From Nonomuraea longispora (GTDB taxonomy: Bacteria > Actinomycetota > Actinomycetes > Streptosporangiales > Streptosporangiaceae): a stretch of DNA of 45,234 nt. A program made the position numbers and the translations under genes. The notes below the pieces were generated by a model. That model had not been told where the DNA came from. It did no database searches and was given only the letters and a program-made list of their open reading frames with translations. The stretch spans positions 1 through 45,234 of the forward strand of contig NZ_SMJZ01000056.1 of the NCBI RefSeq assembly GCF_004348345.1. The letters run 5' to 3'. Positions 1 to 8,232 of the stretch are shown one piece after another (the first letter of the stretch is position 1; each line of letters starts with the position of its first letter).

Positions 1-952
1 CGTTGCTGGACCGGATGACCGGCGGGTGGGACGCGCTCGACCAGGAGTATTCGACGTGGCCGCCGGGACGTGGGGCGGCGGCGTCGATCACGCCGTGCGG
101 CGTCTCGATGGGTTTCAGCACGCCGCCCGCGAGGTCGTAGCGGTGCAGGTGGCTGCGGGCGCGGTCGTCGCGCAGGATGAGCAGGCTGCGGCCGTCGTGG
201 TACCACTCGGCCGCGAGGTCGCCGGAGTCCTTCAGCCAGATCTCGCGCTGCTCGCCGGTCATCGCGTCCCAGACCAGGGGTTCGTTGCGGCTGCGGCGTT
301 CGTGCAGGGCGAGCAGCCGGCGGTCGCCCATGACGGGGGCGAAGCCGAGGCCGATGACGCCTTTGCCGGGGCCGTCGTAGAGCTCGCCGACGGTGTCGCC
401 GTTGGGGCGGACGACGCGGAGCGCCGGGTGCCGGAAGTCGGAGTACTCCCCGTGGTTGATGGCGATCAGGGAGCCGTCGAGTGATATGTCGGTCACCCAG
501 TTGGTCTCGGCGTGTTCGTACAGGAGCGTGGCCGGGTCGCCGGCGCGTACGAGATGGATGCGGAACGCGCCACCGCCGGCCCAGCTGATCGCCGCGAGTC
601 CCGTCGCGGACAGGGCGATGCCGCCGGGCTGGCCCGGCGGTACGTCGGGGGCGACCGGTTCGTCGGGGCCGCCGTTGAACGGCTGGCGCCACCACGTGCC
701 GAACTCGTCGCCCTCGGTGTCGGCGAACCAGTAGATCCACTGGCCCGTCGGGTCGATGGCGGCGTACACCGCGCCCCTGGGACGGTCGGTGACCTGGCGG
801 GTGGCGCCCGACACGCGGTCCCACGCGTAGACCTGCCACGTTCCTGTGGCGTTGGAACGGTAGATGGAGCGGTTGGGTGCCTGACGTGCCCAGGACGGCA
901 GCGTCATACGCGAGGCCCGGAACCTGGCCTGCCAGCGTTCCTCCGCCTTCAT
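1..952 (-). CDS. S9-family prolyl oligopeptidase-like peptidase, N-terminal part (cut by window edge)
   Basis: About 317 residues of a protein whose remainder lies beyond base 1. What is visible is a beta-propeller-like region of repeated blades (for example YAAIDPTGQWIYWF and ISLDGSLIAINHG), the TolB/WD40-like N-terminal part that gates the active site in S9 peptidases. The C-terminal alpha/beta-hydrolase domain with the Ser-Asp-His triad is not in the window, so catalysis cannot be confirmed. I chose the ATG at 952 because GGAGGG lies about 10 bases upstream; an in-frame ATG at 970 with GAGGGA upstream would add six residues. No signal peptide is seen, which suggests a cytoplasmic peptidase. 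A TolB-like propeller protein without peptidase activity is the alternative. Confidence 0.75.
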   Translation of the reverse strand, partial: MKAEERWQARFRASRMTLPSWARQAPNRSIYRSNATGTWQVYAWDRVSGATRQVTDRPRGAVYAAIDPTGQWIYWFADTEGDEFGTWWRQPFNGGPDEPVAPDVPPGQPGGIALSATGLAAISWAGGGAFRIHLVRAGDPATLLYEHAETNWVTDISLDGSLIAINHGEYSDFRHPALRVVRPNGDTVGELYDGPGKGVIGLGFAPVMGDRRLLALHERRSRNEPLVWDAMTGEQREIWLKDSGDLAAEWYHDGRSLLILRDDRARSHLHRYDLAGGVLKPIETPHGVIDAAAPRPGGHVEYSWSSASHPPVIRSSN

Positions 953-1096
953 CCGGCGCGCTCCCTCCATCTGAGGTCCCTCGCCTCGGGGCGATGGATG
1001 TCGTCCAGTATTGCGCCTGTGCCGAGGAAATACTTAGGAAATGTGGGGGAATTTCGGACTAAATGCCCCATCAGTAACATCGGTAACGTCGGCCCG

Positions 1097-2155
1097 TCAA
1101 GGAACAGCACTTGATCGGGGTGCGGGCGCGTAGATAGACAGATGAAACGCCGCGCGGATCACTACTTTATGACGTCCTTTCACGACGTTTCGGGAGAGAA
1201 ATGTGGCAACTCGCTCATCGAGCGTAGCCGTGTCGGTATGCCACGCACTGGGGCCCATCCCGACCACCCGGGCGATGTCACCGTGCGCCAGCTCCATCTC
1301 GAACTCCACCGAGCGCCGCTCACGCTCGGTGAACACCTCCATGCTCCTGGCCACCCTGCGCTCCTTCTCGTCGTCCACGGAGAGCAGGCCCAGCTCCTCG
1401 ACCAGCGGGCTCAGATGCGCCTTCGCGGGAGTGACGACCACCGCGACGCCGCCGGGCCGCAGAATCCTGCCGAACTCCGGCCCGTTCCTGGGCGCGAACA
1501 CGTCGATCACCACGTCGGCCACCCCGTCCCGGATCGGAAGGGGCCGCCACACGTCGGCCACGAACGCTCCAGCCCTCGGATGCGCCCGCGCCGCCCGGCG
1601 CACAGCGTGCTTCGACACATCGAATGCCATCCCGGTGCCGTCGTTCACCGCGTCGAGCGTGGCCGCCAGGTAGTGCCCGGTGCCCGCTCCTGCATCGACG
1701 ATCACCGGCGCGGCCCTGCCCTCCGCGCGACGACCGTCGACGATGCCCGGCCCGCGCCCGCGGCCGGCCGGCCCCGGGCCGTCACCGGCCTCCATGTGCG
1801 CCCCACGGTACGCCCTCGGCCCGGCGTCGTCATTCGTTTCCGTGGAGTACTCATGTTTTCCCCGCCGTGCCACGTGCGCGTGCACGGTCTCCGCGATCGC
1901 GGCGGCGAGAGGGGCATAGTGCCCGGCGTCCAGGAAGGCGGCCCGCGCGGCCACCATCGCGGCGGTGTCGGCGGTGCCCGGCGGCCTCCCGCCGGCCAGA
2001 AGGCTCACGTATCCCTGCTTGGCCACGTCGAACGTGTGCCCCTGCGCGCACCGCACCGTCGCCGCGTCGATCCGCAGCGTCGTACGGCACACGGGACAGA
2101 TCAGATGGTCGACGATGTCAGCCAGCATGCGCCCATTCTGGTGCACGTACGTCAC
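1097..2155 (-). CDS. rlmA: RlmA-type 23S rRNA (guanine-N1)-methyltransferase family protein
   Basis: 352-residue SAM-dependent methyltransferase of the RlmA family, which methylates N1 of a guanine in helix 35 of 23S rRNA (G745 or G748; the G748 enzymes include macrolide-resistance proteins such as TlrB). The N-terminal zinc finger is present: C20 and C23 in CPVC, C36 and H40 in CAQGH. The SAM motif I is VIVDAGAGTG at about 151-160 and the late motif is ILRPGG at about 231-236. A Gly/Arg/Pro-rich stretch at about residues 100-150, directly before motif I, looks like an insertion relative to the usual ~280-residue family members. The GTG start overlaps the stop of the upstream rho by four bases (GTGA), indicating translational coupling; an in-frame ATG at 2128 is the alternative start. 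Whether it targets G745 or G748 cannot be told. Confidence 0.8.
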   Translation of the reverse strand: MTYVHQNGRMLADIVDHLICPVCRTTLRIDAATVRCAQGHTFDVAKQGYVSLLAGGRPPGTADTAAMVAARAAFLDAGHYAPLAAAIAETVHAHVARRGKHEYSTETNDDAGPRAYRGAHMEAGDGPGPAGRGRGPGIVDGRRAEGRAAPVIVDAGAGTGHYLAATLDAVNDGTGMAFDVSKHAVRRAARAHPRAGAFVADVWRPLPIRDGVADVVIDVFAPRNGPEFGRILRPGGVAVVVTPAKAHLSPLVEELGLLSVDDEKERRVARSMEVFTERERRSVEFEMELAHGDIARVVGMGPSAWHTDTATLDERVATFLSRNVVKGRHKVVIRAAFHLSIYAPAPRSSAVP

Positions 2156-3255
2156 GCGCTCGCTTCGAGGAGGAACGCGGCGTTGGAGGGGGTGGAGCGC
2201 AGCTTGCCGACGAGCATCTCGAGCCCCTGCTGTTTCTCCTGCGACGTGAGCATCCGGCGCAGCCGCCAGATGACCTGCCGCTCCTGCGGGTGCAGCAGGA
2301 TCTCCTCCCGCCTGGTCCCCGACGCGTCGAGGTCGACGGCGGGGTACAGCCGCCGCTCGGCGAGCTCGCGGGTCAGGTGCAGCTCCATGTTGCCGGTGCC
2401 CTTGAACTCCTCGTACAGGCTGTTGTCCATCCGCGAGCCGGTGTCGACCAGCGCGGTGGCGAGGATGGTGAGGGAGCCGCCGCCCTCGACGGCGCGGGCG
2501 GCGCCGAAGAAACGTTTGGGCGGGTAGAGGGCGGTGGCGTCGATACCGCCGGTGAGCACGCGCCCCCCGCCGGGCGCCAGGTTGTTGTACGCGCGCCCGA
2601 GCCGCGTCAGCGAGTCGAGCAGCAGCACCACGTCCCGCCCCGCCTCGACGAGCCGCTTGGCCCGTTCGACGGCCAGCTCGGCCAGGGCGGCGTGGTCGCG
2701 GTCGGGGTGGTCGAAGGTGGAGGAGAAGACCTCGCCGTCGATGGTGGCGCGCATCTCGGTGACCTCTTCCGGCCGCTCGCCCACCAGGAGGACCATGAGA
2801 TGCACCTCGGGGTGGTTGCGGGAGATCCCGGCCGCCAGCGCCTGCATGACCATGGTCTTACCGGCCTTGGGCGGCGCCACGATGAGGCCGCGCTGCCCCT
2901 TGCCGATGGGGGCGAACAGGTCGATGACGCGCGTGCTGAGCGACTCGGTCTCGATGCTGAGCCGTTCCGTCGGGTGGACGGGGGTGAGGTCGGCGAAGCG
3001 GGGGCGGTCCCGCCATCGCGGGGAGCCGTTGACGGACTCGACGTCGACCAGCTTGTTGCCGGCGAAGGCGGCGGTGACGTGGTCGCCGGGGCGCAGGTCG
3101 TACTGGCGGATCTTGTCGGGGGTGAGGCGGACGTCGCCGGGTTCCGGCAGGTGGCCCGCCCGAATGAATGCGGATTTTTCGCGTACATCCAGAAGGCCGG
3201 TCACATGCCGGACCGACGTGGAGGCACGCTGCTGTGGAACGGTGTGCACAGACAT
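2152..3255 (-). CDS. rho: Compact transcription termination factor Rho (second-type Rho)
   Basis: 367-residue Rho, an RNA-dependent hexameric ATPase/translocase. The ATPase core is intact: Walker A APPKAGKT at about 127-134, GERPEEVTEM at 159-168, Walker B LLLDSLTR, Q-loop LTGGID, R-loop/arginine-finger region FKGTGNMEL. Residues 17-65 keep a reduced RNA-binding OB fold (VTGLLDVREKSAFIR). The helical Rho_N domain and the long Arg/Asn-rich insertion typical of the 600-700-residue actinobacterial housekeeping Rho are absent, and the usual RNP-1-like GFGFLR is replaced by EKSAFIR. The Asp that normally precedes ERPEE is Gly159. The housekeeping rho normally lies near prfA, which is not here, so this is probably a paralogue. 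The ATG has GAGGGG about 7 bases upstream. Co-translated with the downstream rRNA methyltransferase. Confidence 0.88.
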   Translation of the reverse strand: MSVHTVPQQRASTSVRHVTGLLDVREKSAFIRAGHLPEPGDVRLTPDKIRQYDLRPGDHVTAAFAGNKLVDVESVNGSPRWRDRPRFADLTPVHPTERLSIETESLSTRVIDLFAPIGKGQRGLIVAPPKAGKTMVMQALAAGISRNHPEVHLMVLLVGERPEEVTEMRATIDGEVFSSTFDHPDRDHAALAELAVERAKRLVEAGRDVVLLLDSLTRLGRAYNNLAPGGGRVLTGGIDATALYPPKRFFGAARAVEGGGSLTILATALVDTGSRMDNSLYEEFKGTGNMELHLTRELAERRLYPAVDLDASGTRREEILLHPQERQVIWRLRRMLTSQEKQQGLEMLVGKLRSTPSNAAFLLEASA

Positions 3256-3648
3256 GATGAACCCCTCAGGGGAATGCGCCGAACCCGTGACGGGCCGGCG
3301 GGAAAAGGAAGACGAGCCGGGCCCTCGTGAAGCGGGGCGGGGCTACTGGGTGAAGATCAGCGGAGCCTGAGCTCAACGCTTGGTGGGAACATACCACACC
3401 ATCTGACCCATGAAACGCCTAGCCCCCTTGGACTATTCCAGGGCTGTTCCCGTGTCTTGACCGGCGAACGCCGGGTAGACGCGTGACAATGTTCTTCTCT
3501 ACACCGCAGGGCGAGGAAGATTACCGCGCTCGGTGTACCGAAGAGCACAACTCCCATCGGCGCAGCGGCGTCATATCCAGTGGCGTGCAGGATGCCCGCA
3601 ACTCGATGAGGGTTCCACAAGGACCAAGAGAACTTCTGGGGGAGCACC
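3256..3648. other. 393-bp divergent intergenic region between rho and the zinc-ribbon gene
   Basis: Holds the leader and promoter of rho (minus) and of the small zinc-ribbon gene (plus). I see no convincing coding sequence. A 7-bp inverted repeat (TACACCG at 3500-3506, CGGTGTA at 3531-3537) is present, with a 24-bp gap. A TTGACC hexamer at about 3456 has no well-placed -10, so no promoter is called. The rho leader is long enough (up to a few hundred bases) to permit autogenous termination, as known for other rho genes, but nothing in the sequence proves it. Confidence 0.4.
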
Positions 3649-3789
3649 ATGAAGACCGTCAACTGCCCGCGGTGCCACAACGAGCTCGACGAGGGCCCGA
3701 TCATGTACCGATGCGCCCAGTGCCGCCGCGCCGTCTACGCCGCCGACGTCGAGAACGAGTACGTCCCGCGCGAGCCGGTCGCCGCCTGA
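3649..3789 (+). CDS. Small zinc-ribbon protein (46 residues)
   Basis: Short ORF starting at an ATG with a strong ribosome binding site (GGGGGAG, six bases upstream). The product is 46 residues with two CxxC knuckles, C6-x2-C9 (CPRC) and C22-x2-C25 (CAQC), spaced as in a rubredoxin/RanBP-type zinc ribbon, followed by an acidic tail. No signal peptide or membrane segment. Such mini zinc ribbons are common in actinobacteria; role unknown, plausibly RNA or protein binding. It stands alone, divergent to rho and convergent to the histidine kinase gene. The paired CxxC motifs, the strong ribosome binding site and the codon bias argue that it is real in spite of its size. Confidence 0.72.
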   Translation: MKTVNCPRCHNELDEGPIMYRCAQCRRAVYAADVENEYVPREPVAA

Positions 3790-3898
3790 ACGACGGCGTG
3801 GCCTTGTCGGGTGCCGCACCGACCGATCACCGTGTCCGGCGTGGAGGTGACCCCGTCTGCGACGCCGTGGGCCCCATGGGCCCCGCCTCAGCGGCCCC

Positions 3899-5800
3899 TC
3901 AGCGGCCGCTGAGCACCGGCTGGTCGGCCAGGAGCGACGAGGGCAGGGCGACCATCGCGGTCAGCCCACCGTACGGTGAGGGCGCCAGGGTGACCTTGAT
4001 GCCGTGCCTGGAAGCCAGCCTGCCGACCACGAACAGGCCGAGCCGGTCGCTCTGTGCCAGGTCGAACTCCGGCACCTTCGACAGCCGGTCGTTGAGCTCG
4101 TCGAGCTCGATGCGGGGCAGGCCGAGGCCGCGGTCCTCGATCTCGATCATGAGGCCGTGCGCGGTGCTGGAGCTGCGCACGTCCACCTTGGTCTGCGGCG
4201 GCGAGAACAGCGTGGCGTTCTCCACCAGCTCGGCCATCAGGTGGGCCACGTCCGTGACCACCGAGCCCAGCAGCGAGACCGGCGGCGGCTGGAGCACCTC
4301 GACCCGCTCGTACTCCTCGATCTCCGCCACGGCCGCGCGCAGCACGTCGTGCACCGCCACCGGGTTGCGCCAGCCGCGCCCCGGCGCCTGGTCGGACAGA
4401 ATGATGAGGCTCTCCGCGTGCCGGCGCATGCGGGTGGTGAGGTGGTCGAGCTTGAACAGGTCCGCCAGCGTCTCGGGCTCCTCGGTGGCTCGCTCCATGC
4501 TGTCGAGCTGCAGCAGCTGCCGGTGCAGCAGCGACTGGTTGCGCCTGGCCAGGTTGACGAAGACCTGGCTGACGCCGTACCGCAGCTTGGCCTGGCCCAG
4601 CGCGGCCTCGACGGCCGTGGACTGCACCTCGTTGAACGCCTGGACGATGTCGCTCACCTCGGAGGTGCTGGTCTTGACCTGCAGCGGCGCCACCTCCTCG
4701 GGCGTGGGCGGGTCCACGTTCCCGCGCAGCCGCTTGATCAACGCTGCCAGCCGCACCTCGGCCAGTTCCGTGGCCGCGTCGCGGAGTCCGGCCAGCTCGC
4801 TGACCAGGCGCCTGCGGAAGCGCAGCGAGAGCACGATCGAGGCCACGACGGCGACCAGGCCCACGCCGCCCGCCACGCCCAGCTTGACCAGCGTGCCGAT
4901 GGCCGTCGGCGTGACCCGCTGGGTGATGCCCTGGACGGCCGCGCTCTGGTTGCGCTCGACGGCCCGCCACAGGTTCTGGGCGTCCACGGACCAGGTGGCC
5001 GCCGTGGGCGGGAGGCTGATGGTGGTCTGCTGCCCGCGGATGGCGTCCTCGGTGCGCGTGAATTCCAGGTAGACCGGCGAGGAGGCCAGCCGCTCGTACG
5101 GGCCGCGCAGCTCGTCGTCCAGGTGGTTGAGCGCCTGGGCGTACAGCAGCCGCCGGGTGGCGACCATGGCCGTGAACGCCCCCCGTTCCCTGGGCTCGAC
5201 CTTGCCCTTGGCGAGCACCACCGCGATCACGGCCTGCTCCCTGGAGAGCATGTCCTTGGCCTCGCCGAGCATCGTGATCGCCTTGGCCTGCTTGTAGAGG
5301 GCCATGTCGGGCACCAGCACCATGGCGTCGTACATGCGGAAGGACGCGTCCACGATCTGGCTGTAGCCCTCGACGATGTCGAGCGGGCTGACGGTGCCGC
5401 CGTCCACCGCGCGACGGAGCTCGGGCAGTTGGCCGAGCTTGGCGTTCAGCGCGTTGAGCTGCGTGGTCATGCCCGGGGTCAGGTCCTGCTGGGCCTTGGT
5501 CAGCCTGCGGAACGTGTCAAGGGTCCGGTCCGTGAGCTTGCGCTGCTCGGCCACCATGCCCGCGCCCTGGCCGGTGGCCAGGAACTGCGTCGAGACGAGC
5601 CGTTCCTTCTGCAGGTGGATGTTGACCTGCTCGGACGGGATGGCCAGGTTGCCGGCCAGCTCGTTGATGGCCAGCAGCCGGACGCCGTCGCCGCCGGTCA
5701 GGCCCGCGGCGAACGCCCACAGGCCCACGAGGGACAGCAGCGGGACGAGGAGAAGAATCAGGATTTTCAGCGCGATGGGGCGGCCACGCGTGGGGGGCAT
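3899..5800 (-). CDS. NIT-domain sensor histidine kinase (CvnA-like)
   Basis: 633-residue membrane sensor kinase. A transmembrane helix at about 10-32 is followed by an extracytoplasmic all-helical region of about 270 residues resembling the nitrate/nitrite-sensing (NIT) fold, a second transmembrane helix at about 310-335, a HAMP-like linker, and a kinase core. The core shows LDHLTTRMRRHAESL as the putative phosphoacceptor region, N-box ELVENATLFSPP and G-box EDRGLGLP. This architecture matches the CvnA kinase of actinobacterial conservons, but the usual partners (roadblock protein, DUF742 protein, small GTPase) do not follow. I chose the ATG at 5800, preceded by GGAGG with a four-base gap, over an in-frame GTG at 5842. 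Signal and partner unknown. Confidence 0.83.
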   Translation of the reverse strand: MPPTRGRPIALKILILLLVPLLSLVGLWAFAAGLTGGDGVRLLAINELAGNLAIPSEQVNIHLQKERLVSTQFLATGQGAGMVAEQRKLTDRTLDTFRRLTKAQQDLTPGMTTQLNALNAKLGQLPELRRAVDGGTVSPLDIVEGYSQIVDASFRMYDAMVLVPDMALYKQAKAITMLGEAKDMLSREQAVIAVVLAKGKVEPRERGAFTAMVATRRLLYAQALNHLDDELRGPYERLASSPVYLEFTRTEDAIRGQQTTISLPPTAATWSVDAQNLWRAVERNQSAAVQGITQRVTPTAIGTLVKLGVAGGVGLVAVVASIVLSLRFRRRLVSELAGLRDAATELAEVRLAALIKRLRGNVDPPTPEEVAPLQVKTSTSEVSDIVQAFNEVQSTAVEAALGQAKLRYGVSQVFVNLARRNQSLLHRQLLQLDSMERATEEPETLADLFKLDHLTTRMRRHAESLIILSDQAPGRGWRNPVAVHDVLRAAVAEIEEYERVEVLQPPPVSLLGSVVTDVAHLMAELVENATLFSPPQTKVDVRSSSTAHGLMIEIEDRGLGLPRIELDELNDRLSKVPEFDLAQSDRLGLFVVGRLASRHGIKVTLAPSPYGGLTAMVALPSSLLADQPVLSGR

Positions 5801-5862
5801 GCGACCTCCGGGTGCATGATGAGATCGCCTCGCAGAGTACACCCCCCTTTGGAAGGATTTCT

Positions 5863-6288
5863 GTGCGTCTCCCGCGTTCTTTTTCCGGTTGGACCATCGC
5901 GGTCTTCGGGTTCCTCGCCTTCGCCCTTGGCCTGCTCGGTCTGATCTCTCCCGGCACCCTGCTGGTCATGCTGGGTTTCGAGGTGCTCGACACCAGGCCG
6001 CCGGGAGACTACACCCTGGTCTACATGGCCGCTTCGTCGATGGCGGCCGTCAACATGGGCGTCTACTACGTCTTCGCGGCCTCGGCGAACTACACCCCGT
6101 TCTTCCGCTGGACGGTGCCGTTCAGGCTCGTGACGTTCGGGGTGTTCACCACGCTGGTGCTGACGGGCGCGGCGCCGGGCAAGTTCTTCGGCGTCGGGCT
6201 CTGGGAAGGGCTCGGCGCGCTGATCACGGCGTACGCGCTCTGGCGTGAAGGCAACCTGCTGCCCTCACGCCAGAGCGTGGACGCCTGA
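5863..6288 (+). CDS. Small integral membrane protein, about four helices
   Basis: 141-residue protein with about four hydrophobic segments (roughly residues 8-35, 50-70, 86-107 and 115-132) and little outside the membrane. The GTG at 5863 is favoured because GGAAGGA sits seven bases upstream; an ATG at 5812 in the same frame would add 17 polar residues and lacks a ribosome binding site. There is faint resemblance to BphX-like small membrane proteins, not enough for a name. It is divergent to the sensor kinase, with 62 bp between the starts, so they may share a control region. It ends convergently against the next gene across a hairpin. Function unknown. Confidence 0.65.
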   Translation: MRLPRSFSGWTIAVFGFLAFALGLLGLISPGTLLVMLGFEVLDTRPPGDYTLVYMAASSMAAVNMGVYYVFAASANYTPFFRWTVPFRLVTFGVFTTLVLTGAAPGKFFGVGLWEGLGALITAYALWREGNLLPSRQSVDA

Positions 6289-6299
6289 CCGGCGTCACG
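6275..6299. terminator. Bidirectional hairpin between convergent genes
   Basis: GACGCC (6280-6285), five-base loop, GGCGTC (6291-6296); with one bulged G the stem extends to about nine pairs. It spans both stop codons of the converging membrane-protein genes. There is no T-tract, as is usual for actinobacterial hairpin terminators. Confidence 0.45.
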
Positions 6300-6651
6300 G
6301 ACGCGTGGTCTCGGGGCCGCGCGACACGAGCCGGTCACCGGAGGTGCCGTCGTGTTCGAGCTTGCGTTCCAGATCCCGTTTCTCGTCCTCCAGCCGGGCC
6401 ACCCGGCTGGAGGCCTCGGCCTTGGCGCTGCGCAGCCTGCGGCGCTGCCTGGCGGTCCTGCGCGAGCCCGAGCCGATCAGCCAGAAGCCCACGAGCAGGA
6501 CGGCCGCGACGGCCGCACCGGCGAGGAACATCTCCAGGTGATTCGGCTCGAACGTGTATCCGAACAGGATGTACCTGGCGCTCTCCTCGGTGAGGACCAG
6601 TGCGACGGCGGCGCCGGCGAGCAGGACCAGGAGCACACCTAAAAAGATCAT
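6295..6651 (-). CDS. Two-helix membrane protein with C-terminal coiled coil
   Basis: 118 residues. Two hydrophobic helices (about 2-21 and 40-62) form a hairpin, followed by a basic, charged stretch (about 64-105, rich in R, K, E and A) with heptad-like spacing, consistent with a cytoplasmic coiled coil. The topology resembles LapA-like small membrane proteins, but sequence support is weak. The coding pattern and ATG start are normal, and it is divergent from the DUF6886-like gene. No function can be assigned. Confidence 0.6.
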   Translation of the reverse strand: MIFLGVLLVLLAGAAVALVLTEESARYILFGYTFEPNHLEMFLAGAAVAAVLLVGFWLIGSGSRRTARQRRRLRSAKAEASSRVARLEDEKRDLERKLEHDGTSGDRLVSRGPETTRP

Positions 6652-6726
6652 CCAAACTCACCCCTTGTCGTCAGAGCGGGTTTCCCCTGCCCCTGCGGCG
6701 GCGGGGTATGCGCCATGATGGCGTTC

Positions 6727-7254
6727 ATGAGACCTGGACCGGGCGAGGTGCTGCACTTCTCCGAGGACCCGACGATCGAGCGGTTCGTGCCCCGTGTCGC
6801 GCCGACGTCGGTGCGGAGCGAGCCCTACGTGTGGGCGGTCGGCCATGACCGGTGCCCCGACTACTGGTTCCCCCGGGCCTGCCCGCGGGCGATGGCGTGG
6901 GCCGGGCCGCGCACCACTCAGGAGGATCTCGACCGGATCGTCGGCGCGGGCTGCGGTGATCGGGTCCACGCCGTCGAGTACGGCTGGCTGGCGGCCATGA
7001 TGGACGTACGGCTCTACGCCTACCGGCTCCCCGACGACGACTTCAAGCCCGTCGGTGAACCGCCGCACGCCATGGTGGCGACGGTGCCCGTGACGCCGCT
7101 GGGTTCGCCCGAGCGGGTCGGCGACGTGTTCGAGTTGCACGAGGAGGCCGGCATCCAGCTCAGGGTGATGGCCGACCTGTGGCCGTTCTGGAACGAGGTG
7201 ACGGCGAGTTCGCTGGAGTTCAGCGGGATCAGGTTGCGCAACGCTCGTCGATGA
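6727..7254 (+). CDS. DUF6886-family protein
   Basis: About 175 residues starting MRPGPGEVLHFSEDP, a beginning typical of a conserved actinobacterial family (DUF6886). Visible hallmarks are the opening HFSEDP, YVWAVGHDRCPDYWFPRACPRA near residue 35, and AVEYGWL in the middle. No signal peptide or membrane segment, so probably cytoplasmic. Two ATGs lie just upstream (6715 and 6718); 6727 is preferred because family members begin at this methionine. No clear ribosome binding site. The family has no established biochemical role. The 3' end overlaps the convergent panE by 26 bp. Confidence 0.72.
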   Translation: MRPGPGEVLHFSEDPTIERFVPRVAPTSVRSEPYVWAVGHDRCPDYWFPRACPRAMAWAGPRTTQEDLDRIVGAGCGDRVHAVEYGWLAAMMDVRLYAYRLPDDDFKPVGEPPHAMVATVPVTPLGSPERVGDVFELHEEAGIQLRVMADLWPFWNEVTASSLEFSGIRLRNARR

Positions 7255-8191
7255 GGGCCCGCAGCGTCTCCAGCCGCATCGATGCGGGCGGCAGCTTCTC
7301 GCGGGCGGCCCGGTCGGCCTCCCGCCGCAGCACCTCGTTGACCGGGGTGGGCACGCCGTGCAGCCGGCCGAGCAGGACGATCTCGCCGTTGAGGTAGTCG
7401 GTCTCGATCGAGCCGCTGCCCCTGGCCAGACTCTGCCACGACGACCCGCCGCCGCGCTCGGCGCCCTCGATCGGCAGGATGCCCACGCGCCGGCCGCGCA
7501 CCTCCGCCTCCTCCTCGCTCGTCGCGTACGCGATGCCGGCCGTGTCGAGCACGGCCATGGCCTCGACCCTGGCCCGCGTGACCACCTCGCCCATGCCGTC
7601 GACGCGGCCGAGCAGCGCCTCGACGGCGTTGCCCAGGTTGCCGATCAGTTTGCCGTATTTCCAGCGCATCACTTCGGGGGTGGCCCGCCCGACGAGTCCG
7701 CGCTTGCCGAGGTCGGTGGCGATCTGCTCGGCGAGTTCGTCCACACCCTGTGGATAACGCCCGACATGAAGCATGCCGGAGTACGGATGGCCGTTCGCGG
7801 TCACCACGCCCGGCCGCAGGTGCTCGGCGGGCAGCCACACGCACATGCCGTAGACGTGCTCGAACCGCCGCAGCGCCATGCGCTCGTTGGCCACGCCGTT
7901 CTGGGCGCAGACCACGGGCAGGCCGGTCGGCCACGGGCTCAGCGCGGCGACGGTGTCCTGCGACTTGGTGGCCAGGATCAGCACGTCGCCGTCGCGGGTG
8001 GGCACGGGGCCGTCGGCGGCGGGAATGTCGAGGGTCTCGTCGGATTCGGGAGTGATCAGGCGCAGGCCGTCACGGTGGAGCGTGTCGTAGTGCGCGCCTC
8101 TCGCGATGAGCAGAACGTCGTGGCCGCCTTGGAACAGCCGGGCCCCGATGGTTCCCCCGACTGCTCCCGCCCCGATCACTATGTAGCGCAT
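7229..8191 (-). CDS. panE: 2-dehydropantoate 2-reductase (ketopantoate reductase)
   Basis: 320-residue NAD(P)-dependent reductase of the PanE/ApbA family, which reduces ketopantoate to pantoate in the pantothenate/CoA pathway. The N-terminus MRYIVIGAGAVGGTIG is the Rossmann dinucleotide motif. KSQDT at about residue 92, CAQNGVAN at about 112 and WKYGKLIGNLGNA at about 175 match the family's conserved segments; the lysine in WKYGK corresponds to the catalytic Lys. Length is normal. ATG 8191 is chosen over a TTG two codons earlier. It lies 41 bp downstream of the GT2 gene on the same strand and may be the last gene of the lysS transcript. Paralogues acting on other 2-keto acids are common, so substrate is inferred. 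Confidence 0.86.
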   Translation of the reverse strand: MRYIVIGAGAVGGTIGARLFQGGHDVLLIARGAHYDTLHRDGLRLITPESDETLDIPAADGPVPTRDGDVLILATKSQDTVAALSPWPTGLPVVCAQNGVANERMALRRFEHVYGMCVWLPAEHLRPGVVTANGHPYSGMLHVGRYPQGVDELAEQIATDLGKRGLVGRATPEVMRWKYGKLIGNLGNAVEALLGRVDGMGEVVTRARVEAMAVLDTAGIAYATSEEEAEVRGRRVGILPIEGAERGGGSSWQSLARGSGSIETDYLNGEIVLLGRLHGVPTPVNEVLRREADRAAREKLPPASMRLETLRALIDERCAT

Positions 8192-8232
8192 TGTCAAAGG
8201 ATGTCACTTGTCGTGTGGCGAGTGCCACTGGC

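Noticed and set aside
3500..3537. 7-bp inverted repeat between rho and the zinc-ribbon gene
   Set aside because: Wide gap and short arms; could occur by chance, no promoter context.
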